Positions 1 to 8,758 of a stretch of DNA of 30,087 bases are shown here, one piece after another. The position numbers and the translations under genes were made by a program. How positions within the stretch are numbered: position 1 is the first letter of the stretch; each line of letters starts with the position of its first letter. Source of the DNA: Paramacrobiotus richtersi (Eukaryota > Tardigrada > Eutardigrada > Parachela > Macrobiotidae). Location of the stretch: NCBI GenBank assembly GCA_034698045.1, contig JAQGAU010000358.1, forward strand, positions 1 through 30,087. The letters run 5' to 3'. The notes beneath the pieces are model-generated. The model was not told the DNA's origin. It saw only the letters and a program-made list of their open reading frames with translations, and did no database searches.

Positions 1-1197
1 TGCCCTTTGTACGCATTGATACTTCATAAAGATACTGACGTACTTTATTCCGTGTCATGCGTATCTCTGCCTTTTCCATTCGCCAGAGGGACGAGCCCTC
101 TAACACCGGTAACAATAGCGTAGCGGTTGGGCACAGTAATTCTACGTTGACAGCGAGACTTCCCAATCTTGATTTGTGCGGGAGTAATTATACTTTTAGC
201 GATAGGGTTTCGAGTTGCACGGGCACGGGACTTTGGTCCCAGGTTCCCGGAAGGTTAGAATCGGTTACCAGAAAGGAACGATAGCAACTGCACGAGTTCG
301 CAAATACTGGTTTTGCGTTCAGCGTATTCAAGACACCCAAAGTTCCGACCTAGTTACTGTACAAGTATGCTGTACTGGATAAGAACGCTGATTTCAACGT
401 TGAACTATTGAGATTACCGCATTAAAAGCACGAAGAGGCACAAGCGGATAAAGCACACCGCAGTCCAGTGTAGAGTTTATTAACATGCAGGGGGGTTAGC
501 TTTCGGCACACGCTTATGTTTAGTACTGATCGTCACTGTGCTATTGGTTTTGATGTTTGGGTCACAGCGTATAGTTTACGTGTAGAAGAGAAGATTGCAG
601 ATTTATAATTGTAACGCAGAAAACAAGCCAATTTATTCATAATGTATTACCAAAAAAATGCCGTCTTTTAATTTGTCACTCTCCATAAATGACAACATAG
701 CACATCAATTAATATGCCCATTAACGAGTCATGGAAATACCGTATAACGCAACGAACAGAATAGTCGCAGTCCAATATTGAAGTTTTCAAGCGGAAGATT
801 CCACGACCGACTCAGTAATTTCAAATTATGAACGCCAAGCAAAACTGAAGATTAAGATAAAGTCCTCGTATCATAGTGATATACTTAGAAAAACACATTT
901 CCACCCCCAGACAAAGAAACAGCATTCATCCTAGTTATTCACCTGCCAGAATCCACAGATTCCACACCGTCAACTTCCGGAGCGATGCCCAGAGCGGCAA
1001 GCGAGTGTCAGCTGGGAGTGGAGGACAGGTGCGGAGGCCATAGCAATACCGAAGGTTATACGGAAAAAATCGATCGTCATCATGCTGATACCGGGCCAAC
1101 AACTGTAAATGAGTACAGGTCATGGAAAATGTCTAATCGATTTAATGATCCGTGGTATTTGCACTTACAGGCCAAACATTTATTAACCGCGGTCAAC
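1..1197. other. No gene supported
   Basis: I see no exon chain that I can defend here. On the minus strand a short open stretch at about 960-1,020 ends in a plausible donor (GGCAG|GTGAAT), so it could be a 3' exon of the Tudor gene that lies to its right. However, its best reading is closed by a stop at its upstream edge and I could not connect it. The rest is AT-rich with no recognisable domain. Confidence 0.5.
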
Positions 1198-1205
1198 CTC
1201 CGTAT
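1198..1205. repeat. Target-site duplication, left copy (CTCCGTAT)
   Basis: This 8-bp sequence is repeated exactly at 1,706-1,713 on the other side of the 500-bp element. The perfect match suggests a fairly recent insertion. Confidence 0.9.
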
Positions 1206-1705
1206 CAGAGATTGCCCATTTCCATTTTTAAATGGAGAAATGGCCCATTTTTTCCCATTTCCCATATTTTTTAGTATAAATGGGTGTGAATGGGAGACCT
1301 CAAAGTATGAATGGGAATGAATGGGGAAAACGAAAAATGGGGAAAAATGGGATTTCTAGAAATTATACGAAAAACGAAACTGATTTATGTAAAATATCCT
1401 GTTTTTCCTGCTTTTTTCGCGGATTTGATTTGTAGTTAATCGTTGGCTTCGCGCTTCGCGCGAACAGCCTTCCCCAACAACGATTTCGACGGACTTTTCG
1501 GCTTCTGCGAAGTGAAAAATAAAAATTATACTGTAAAAATACATCGCGATTTTTTGCGAAATTATGGGGTGAGAAATGGGTCTGCATTTTTAAATGGTTA
1601 AAAATGGGGACCGACCGGAAAAAAATGGGAATGGTATGAATGGGAAAGCAAGAAAAAAAATGGGGATGGATGGGTTATGGAAAAATCGAAAATGGGCAAT
1701 GTCTG
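1206..1705. mobile_element. Non-autonomous hAT-type MITE, 500 bp
   Basis: The element starts CAGAGATTGCCCATTT and ends with the complement of CAGACATTGCCCATTT, so the terminal inverted repeats match at 15 of 16 positions. It is flanked on both sides by the identical 8-mer CTCCGTAT (1,198-1,205 and 1,706-1,713). CAG termini with 8-bp target duplications are the signature of the hAT superfamily. Both subterminal regions are packed with AATGGG/CCCATT words, the kind of repeated short motif hAT transposases bind. A GC-rich hairpin core lies at 1,441-1,464. There is no transposase reading frame, so it would have to be mobilised in trans. Confidence 0.92.
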
Positions 1706-1713
1706 CTCCGTAT
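1706..1713. repeat. Target-site duplication, right copy (CTCCGTAT)
   Basis: Exact partner of the 8-mer at 1,198-1,205. Confidence 0.9.
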
Positions 1714-1809
1714 TGTTACGAAAACCAGGCTGTTAGTAGTGCTGTCCTACTTGTAAAATACTTGTTCTATGTGAATACAGTGCTGCTGAAACTGACGGAA
1801 CCCCAACTG

Positions 1810-3990
1810 TTAATGACAGTACAGATAGACTGGCTCGACCGTTACGTCTTTCAGCTCAAAAACTGTACCCACCTTCCATAGATACATTCGCTTCTCATGT
1901 CCCCAAAGCAAACGCAGATTCTCCTCCAACACCGCCGTTTCCGGCCCGCCGAGCTCCGGACACCACTTTTCCAGAACATTTTCCACTTCGACATCTATCA
2001 GCTGTACCTGCACACGCAGCACTTCCTTTCTTACTAGTACAGCAACCGTCGGCGCGAACGGTAACCCAAGCACGGATATATTGTGCAGAATCAGCGTTTC
2101 ACACACATCCCGCCATTTGGGATCATGGTCAGTCGAATACCGGCTGTCCGACAGATCATATGTGCCTCCACCATGGCTCCGGAGAGAATAACCAAGGGAA
2201 TACGACGATTCATCGCTGTCAGCATCGTTCTCACAGTTTCAAGAAGTCGAATAGTCGGACGCTGATGCACGCCGGACAATACAAAAATCTTGCAATTGGT
2301 CGATTCGGTTATCCTTTCGTGCAACATCGTAGCCAGCCTGTGGTATATAATTGTCTCATTGGATAAAATAGATGGGCGTGATATCGATTTGCATTGGGTA
2401 CTTGCTGGCGGTTGCAGTCAGAAAGGAATTCAGAACTGGCAAACTTTCCGACATGACACCTGCTGGATATGGGACTGATGAGGCAGGAGGAGATTTCATG
2501 CATAATATGTAACGGAAGCTGAGCCGTGATCGGATTGTCCATCAAGTCAGATTGACCATTTTCCGTGTTGTTTGGAAATACCGCACCGCCAGCCACAGTG
2601 GCAGATGATACCGCTTCGTCAGACAGAAACTGTTCCGCCATTTCTATAAGAGTTTTATCCTGAAAACAACAAAAAGTTATGAGTGAGCCAGTACCTATTA
2701 GGAAACCACGCATGTACTGGATTTTAACTGTGTTATACTTTTACAATAATTTAATAAATACCCCACTGCGATAGTATCGCACAGAAGCGCTTACAAAATC
2801 GGAGTGCATCAACCAATGCAGACCATAGACGTAATTAAAAGTAAGCAAAATGTTCAACTGTAGAATCGGTACGTCCACGAGAACTCCCCAAATTCTAAAC
2901 AGTAGTAGTGACTGTAGTACCCAACTAATACAATATAATCGGGGCTCAACGATTCCTCCCTGCTATCACTGTAAAACAATCGGCCACCCTGGAGTTTCCT
3001 GCCCACTGTGTCCGATACCGCTCCAGATCCTCAGGAATCTAGCTTCTTCGAACTCTTCCAGAAGACTGGACGTCAGTTTTCCCAGATCCCCAGACATGGG
3101 AAGTTCAAAATCGTACTCGAAGTAATCGGACAAAATATCGGATCCGGAAAGCTTCGTCGCATGGAGACTCCGCACCGCTTCCACTGATAACACTTTCTCC
3201 ACAGGGCCATAAAACATGTGCCGGTAAAGCACAAAATGTGCTGGTATTAACGGCCTTGTGCTCGTATAAATCAGAAAATGTGCTCAAAAGTTACCAATAC
3301 TCCCCCCTTGTTTCTGTTAAAAGGGAGTCTCAGGTAAGGTTTTCCGCACCAAATCTACAAATTTTGCCCTCCAGAAAGCATAACAGCACTCATTTTTGGC
3401 TGTTTTATTGTAGTTTCATTCGGAAATCGTTCGTTGGCTTCGCGCTGCGCGCGAAACAAGAACATTTTCGTAGTTTTGAAAGCACACAAACGCTAATTTT
3501 TTTTTAAACTAACAAAGCAAAATAAATGCCGTCCCGTTAGAATTTGGAACTGTGCTGGTATAAATTTCGAAGATTTATGGCTCTGTTTCTCCACCACGGT
3601 TTCACCAGTACTAATTGCAACAAACGCGAACTCATCCCGAGAGCCCGCCAAGACTTTCGCGCGGTACCAGCGCCAAGGCTGATCAGGAGCAGACTGGTAC
3701 AGCGCTTCTACAGCGTCTCCGATTGCGTAGTCATACAGATCGTCGTCGTCGTCGCCGTCGTCGTCCTCCTCGCCACATACTCGATGATTGGCACACTGAT
3801 CTAATGGCACGAAATCCAGGTTGTGGCCGGGGTAGCCGAAGTCCACGAAAAACAATCCGTTTGAAGCTTTGCTGCAAATCATTCCTCGACGCACCAGACC
3901 ATTTTCATCCGTCACGTCCACGCCACACCAATATGGGACTACATCTCCCTTGACAAACATTCCGACGATTTCTGGGGAATCCTCAAATGG
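1810..3990 (-). CDS. Tudor-domain protein (partial, MITE-interrupted)
   Basis: Proposed exons on the minus strand: 3,990-3,606, 3,192-3,019, 2,643-2,460, then 2,400-1,810. The phases agree at the first three junctions. The first exon opens on an acceptor (AAATTAG|CCA), so an upstream exon is missing. It encodes two Tudor-like modules: one contains GLFFVDFGYPGHN, the second runs from GDAVEALYQ through WRWYRAKVL to VEKVLSVEAVRSL. An acidic run of Glu and Asp separates them. Tudor domains of this type bind dimethylarginine tails of Piwi-family proteins and act in germline granules; multi-Tudor proteins with helicase-like parts (TDRD12/Yb class) are a possible match for the C-terminal half, but I see no clear helicase motifs. 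A 384-bp hAT MITE interrupts the second Tudor module. Near 2,139-2,145 the reading frame must shift by one base without usable splice sites. The 3' end at 1,810 may be read-through past a donor. It is either a gene with assembly errors or a decaying one. Confidence 0.6.
3194..3201. repeat. Target-site duplication, left copy (TTTCTCCA)
   Basis: Exact 8-bp match to 3,586-3,593. On the minus strand it reads TGGAGAAA and encodes part of the Tudor core (..VEK..). Confidence 0.92.
3202..3585. mobile_element. Non-autonomous hAT-type MITE, 384 bp, inside a Tudor exon
   Basis: The termini are CAGGGCCATAAA and, reading inward from the other end, CAGAGCCATAAA (11 of 12 identical). The flanks carry the identical 8-mer TTTCTCCA at 3,194-3,201 and 3,586-3,593. 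Short GTGCTGGTAT-type words recur near both ends, including an exact 11-bp direct repeat TGTGCTGGTAT at 3,237-3,247 and 3,551-3,561. The GC-rich core at 3,432-3,455 matches the core of the 500-bp element at 23 of 24 bases. There is no coding capacity. Confidence 0.93.
3586..3593. repeat. Target-site duplication, right copy (TTTCTCCA)
   Basis: Exact partner of 3,194-3,201. Confidence 0.92.
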
Positions 3991-4480
3991 CTAATTTTAA
4001 CAATCACAATTATCATGAATAAACTATCGAGAGAAAATTATGATGATTGTGGTACTTCTGTACTTATGTTCCAGTTGCTGCTCGCTTCGCAGTACTGCGG
4101 ATTTAAGTGCGGAAAGCGTTTGAATGCGCAAAAAAGTCATGCTGTGACGCACTGCCCGGCCTGCAGCGATTCGTCACTTGATTCACATGCCCACACCTGA
4201 CAACTGCACTTTCGGCGTGAACCAAGACTAAAGCCGCTGGTCGTAGAGGCGCTACTGTTATAACTAAACTCGTGAGATATGACCGGACTACCGCCCGGGA
4301 GGTGCAGACTGTCCACTCCCGTTCTCGCCAGGCTTTGTTGCGTGTGTGCGGTTCAGAGGGTACGTAAATATTTCCGCAAAGTTCGACCAGACTGGAAGTC
4401 CGCTTAATTTCTGCTCTTGTGACAGTAATAATACTACCCAACCCTTTTCTGTTTGGGTCTGTTGACCTTTCCAAAAATCG

Positions 4481-4699
4481 CTAGCGGAATGACTCGATCG
4501 CCTCGGAATTAACGAACAGGGCTTTATTATCGGCGGACGGGTACTCGTATGAATAATCTATGATTAAAATATGTAAGAACATTACATTGTTTATCCAGAT
4601 TGTTCTTCCTAGGATTAGGTCACAATTGAGCGCGCTGTAAGTAACCCTGTCAAATATTACGGAATCATTATCCAGCCTTTTTACTCTTACGCTGTGCAT
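4481..4699 (-). other. Possible retroelement protease remnant
   Basis: A minus-strand open stretch of 72 residues contains LNCDLILGRTIWINN, which resembles the conserved C-terminal hydrophobic segment of retroviral-type aspartic proteases of Ty3-like elements. The active-site triad region is not visible. The homologous stretch in copy 2 (about 9,050-9,190) keeps a similar VILGRTVW segment but with an indel breaking the frame. This is a weak resemblance, and a chance reading frame is equally possible. Confidence 0.22.
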
Positions 4700-6148
4700 T
4701 TTGCAACGATGCTGTGTTATTCTCCCAAGTCAGTCCGTTACCGCAGTCAGTTTTGAACAAATACGTTACAGTTCCATGTGCAACTGGTAAGCATTTTTTG
4801 GCAAATTAAATAAAACCAAACTAATTGATATACTGTGCAATCTGCTTGGATTTTAAAGAAAAACTCCAACTACCTACGAACCACATTACCATAAAGCAGT
4901 GCACGTACAGAACATTCACACTAAACGTCGACTGTTCAGATTGTATTTTGTGTTGATTGTTTGAACAACAAAAGCTCTATACTTTATATCTGAAATCGAT
5001 CAGGTCGGAAGTTGTGTACAAGAAAGCACTTTGTATACGGGAAAATGGAGCTGTTGGCCACACAATCTAGAAATTAGTAAAAATTCAGAAATCGGTTCCT
5101 TGAGATTATTACAGGCACCAAACTTCGTATGGACAAATTATACGTTTCGCTCTGATATAGTATCACAATTATTGATTGAACACATAAACCAAATCATCTG
5201 GTCGAAAGGGGTATTTTTTTGGCGGATTGGTCAGAACGCATCGTTTACTGGCTTGCTGGCAGCCGGTATCATCCTGGTGTATCTGTGCATCAACCTCGCA
5301 TATTATATTATTCCCAGACATACTATATTCCAGGCATTCCAAGCTAATCGCACACGCAAACAATGCTCCATAAGTGGCATACTGTAGAGTACCAAAGGCT
5401 TATTCGATACTGACTTCAATGATTCTGATCCAAATTTAATTAGGTTCTAACATGCATTTGAACTCCACCCCATAATTCATCGTCGAGTGTTCCAACAAGT
5501 CAAATTCCAACACTGTTCCCGCTTTCGCGAATTGATTGGCTTGGTTATCCGAAGAAATCTCACCAGCCGGTATTAATCAAGCTCCTTCCGACAAAACACT
5601 CGAAGAATGGACTTGGGATCGAATCAATCCCCAGAGCAAGTATAGCACATAAGCGGCACAGCCAGTGAGCAGGTTGTACTTCGTCTATGAAATGCAAAGA
5701 TATCAGGTATGTATCTGTAGTAGCAGTTTCAAGGTTATCGCACATGCGGTACCTTTACGGTGCATACGGTACCTTCATACATACTACTTCTATAGCAAAG
5801 CTATCAGTTTTCCCCGATGAACTGGGAAATCGGATCCATCAAATGACGGCATGTTGCCGGCTGTGGATCTTTGCACTTCGTTTCACCGCGAGTACTGATT
5901 TTAAAATCCCTTTGTCATAATGGAGGAAGTGGTTCATTAGTTGCTGTTAACTGCATCAGCATGTACCTGTACAGTACCTGTACTCGACGCACCGGTGAAT
6001 GTTGCTAGTTGGCAGCATCGGTGACCGCTTGTTTCTACGGCTGTTCACTTTCCAGGTTCACTTCGAAATATTATTAGTGTAAGCCATTTTGGTTTTACTT
6101 TCCGTTGTTGGAACAGTGGATATCACTGACACTATTTTCTTTATCGAC

Positions 6149-6860
6149 GTATAAGTGTACACAGTGCATACATCCTCCAGATGCTAAAACCCGAGTTCTG
6201 TACAAACGTTCATTCTCCGTCCAGGTGCTTTAGCTATCATGAGAGTTATTAAACGAATTTGTTCTGTCCTTTGGCGCTCCGGATCTCAAAAGCGTTTGAC
6301 GTCAATTACAAACTTTTATATATGACATAATATACAATGTTAAGACAATACTAGGTAATCGCTCTCCACTGATGCTGGCGATGAAAACCGGAGCGATAAG
6401 AGCGTAGTGCAAGATCCGTTTTTGATTGTCTTCATTGCGCAAGAGGCTTTTCGCTCTGGTCAGTCTTCGATCGCCCCGCCTTATTGTTTGCTATTGGCGG
6501 CACGTACATGATGCAGTTTAATCCGAATAAGTTTGCCATTTTTAAAATGGTTATGTCAAAACATATTTGGGATCCAGTACTCGTAATGACAAACATATCT
6601 GGCTAAATTTTAAGCAAATCGGACCATTTTGAAGAGAGTTATCGTGTTCGAAAGGAAACGCAGAGAAATTTGCGTTGGAGCTGAGTATAGAAGACCTTCG
6701 CTCCGCTCCGGTCGATCATGATGCCGAGATGTATGTAGGTAGTGAGACAATGAAATGACCTTTGTGTCAGCATATGCACTGAAGACAGCGATATTTTTGC
6801 TCGACTGATAGAATTTTTGACCATAGTAGTCTCAGTGCGCTGGCTTTTGCACTGTTGCGA
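6149..6860. other. 712-bp block unique to duplication copy 1
   Basis: Copy 1 reads TTATCGAC, then this block, then TAAATAAA. Copy 2 has only a 9-nt filler CTCAACATG at 10,641-10,649 between the same flanks. I find no target-site duplication or terminal inverted repeat, so a deletion in copy 2 is at least as likely as an insertion in copy 1. There is no convincing reading frame inside. Confidence 0.6.
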
Positions 6861-7143
6861 TAAATAAAAGAACTTCAAATATCTGTCATGAATCATGATG
6901 GACTATGCTACAAAGGTCATGATGACTATTCCCTTTCGATTCTCGTCCGCGGTATTAGCCTAAACCGGGAAAAGATTCTTACAGACTTTGACTTTCGGAT
7001 TCCACAACTGTGTGACAGCGCCTACGTTAATGTAATCCCAAAGTAGCGCAGCGCTTTTTCAATAATCGACACGTTTTAGTTGCACGTAAAGTTGCTTATC
7101 GTAACAACAAACATGATTTCAAATGTTCAAGCATTCTTTGGTG

Positions 7144-8101
7144 TTAGGCACTGCAGGTTTGGTAAACAGCGTCGGTGCATTCGAATCCTCTCAGTATTCT
7201 GTCCATAAACCCGTTCACGGTGTCTTTCTCTTCCGCCGAACATTCACTCTGGACGTGCGGAGCGATACAGGTCTTAAAAAGATTCACCGTGCTAAAAGAA
7301 AGAAAAAAAGGTTCTTCCATAAGAGAATAACAGAACAAAAGCACATGCACTGAAAATGAATTAATCAGATCATAGTGTAGCGGAATCTGGACTTGTACAT
7401 TGTAGATACACCCCCATTTAACTTCTTACCAGCAGGCATTCTTTTGAGGATTCTTCGTAGCATACAAGGCACCCGGGGTAACACGCCTCTCGTCTTCGGG
7501 GAGATTTGCTTGAGCAGCAGTTAAGCAATCCGCGTTAAACATCATGGTCTTTACTGCACATTTTAGTATGCTCTTGAACGTTGCAAAGCTATTCGTTTCG
7601 TTGCAAAAGGACAGAACACTTGTCGTTGCTCTGGTCACCAGTTGGACTTTGGATTGCCCTTCCGGTGAGCTACAACGGCTCCATGCGGCACCGGCAAACG
7701 GGAAATACGTTTGAAAAATGCTACAACAAGAGGAACATTTCTGTTACTGTTACATAATGAGCAACATAATATAAAAAACGTGTACGATGAGAAACACGCA
7801 GTAAATTAATGCACAATGCACGTATGTTTGAAAAATACGACGAGTTTGTAGTGTGGCATACATATGGATTGTCGACGTACCTGCATACTTCGTTATACCT
7901 ATCTGGTGTCAGAATTGTGCTCCATTCCGCTAAAGTGTCTGCGCCCGAGCCAGAGAAGTCAACGTTAGCAAAAGAATCGTACCCTATTTCCCTACGATCA
8001 CATCCAGCTGATTCCTTAGACGGCGCAGTGTTTGGCTTAGCAAACGCAACTATCAAACACGTCATCAACGCCAGACACTGCAAAATTTGATACAGTGCCA
8101 T
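7144..8101 (-). CDS. Secreted cysteine-rich protein, paralogue 1
   Basis: Three exons: 8,101-7,881, 7,720-7,430 and 7,291-7,144. Donors are CAG|GTACGT and CTG|GTAAGA; acceptors follow good pyrimidine tracts (TTGTTGTAG, TTTCTTTTAG). Phases are 2 and 2, and the total is 660 nt for 219 residues. It opens with a signal peptide (MALYQILQCLALMTCLIVAFA, cleaved before KPN) and has 12 cysteines in the mature part, no transmembrane segment, and an NXT sequon in SFCNETNSF. All this points to an extracellular disulfide-bonded protein. The spacing and helix-like stretches between cysteines recall small secreted families such as DUF19 or the arthropod 27-kDa haemolymph type, but I cannot assign it. Compared with its tandem paralogue it lacks three residues and two cysteines. 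The function is unknown. Confidence 0.87.
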
Positions 8102-8758
8102 ATTGCAGATAATTTAGGATAATTATACTAGTGTATTAATGGCAGCAACGCTCTGGGGAGTTATGTGTCTGTAGTTTAATTTCGCACAATAATGAAAATG
8201 GTTTGGTTAGCGACTAACTCCGGAAAACAGCAAAACATCGCGCATGGTCACACTTAAGTACAGTCTGCGGCAGTTGTTTGTTTCTGATAATATTGAACGG
8301 AAATTTCTGCCTTAGGTTAATCGATTCGGCGGATCAACAACAACAAAGCCGATACAATCATACAAACTACATCGACTCGAATTTAATCGAACAAGTCTTA
8401 AGCGATGTAACTGTAAACTGGATTTCGGAATGGAATAACTGGGATCAACTTTGATTAGTTTGATCCAGAAAAGCTGTACTAAATTTGCTTTACGAAGAAA
8501 CGCGCAAAGTTATTCGATGCGACTTATGACCTGCGCGGCGAACTGATTCCTGTTGTAACTTAACGTGCAAGTTGTAACTTAACGTGCAAGTTACACACGA
8601 AATGTTTATGTTGACAACCGGTTGCAGTTCAGAGAAAGCACCAGTTCATTATTTTTCATGCAGACAGACGCTTCCGGGTACCGCAATATGTTATTTCTGA
8701 AGCAGAACTACAGGCTGCCTGGGTGGGAAAGCCTACCCGTGGTTTCGATGGACTACAG

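Larger units (their letters stand above)
4229..8718. repeat. Tandem duplication, copy 1 (about 4.5 kb)
   Basis: Copy 1 begins at TAAAGCCGCTGGTCGT (4,229) and ends around the shared word TTATTTCTGAAGCAGAACTA (about 8,691-8,710). Near-identical blocks run in the same order in copy 2, for example ACTACCGCCCGGGAGGTGCA at 4,287 and 8,788. A block of 712 bp at 6,149-6,860 exists only here. The unit contains one cysteine-rich secreted protein gene (7,144-8,101). The 2.9 kb left of that gene (4,229-7,143) and the 600 bp upstream of it hold no reading frame preserved between copies, so I treat them as non-coding or decayed. A 21-bp class local repeat (GTTGTAACTTAACGTGCAA) occurs twice near 8,554-8,590, but only in shorter form in copy 2. 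Confidence 0.9.

Noticed and set aside
57-284. Plus-strand open stretch of 75 codons at the window start
   Set aside because: No domain, signal peptide or splice context; composition gives no sign of selection.
3237-3561. 11-bp direct repeat TGTGCTGGTAT taken as the target duplication of a 303-bp insert
   Set aside because: The outer 8-bp duplication TTTCTCCA with CAG-type inverted termini explains the insert better and restores the Tudor frame; the 11-mers are subterminal repeats of the element.
4103-4474. Minus-strand open stretch of 123 codons
   Set aside because: It spans the left boundary of the tandem duplication, and the copy 2 counterpart diverges in frame and length, so it is not conserved as protein.
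5031-5387. Plus-strand open stretch with a membrane-like segment in duplication copy 1
   Set aside because: The homologous stretch in copy 2 (about 9,560-9,890) has an in-frame stop (TCG TAA) and several indels, so no coding constraint is visible.
5560-5745. Open stretch plus a donor-like ATCAG|GTATGT shared by both duplication copies
   Set aside because: The donor consensus is kept in both copies, but the adjoining frames are broken by indels and no acceptor or partner exon is evident.
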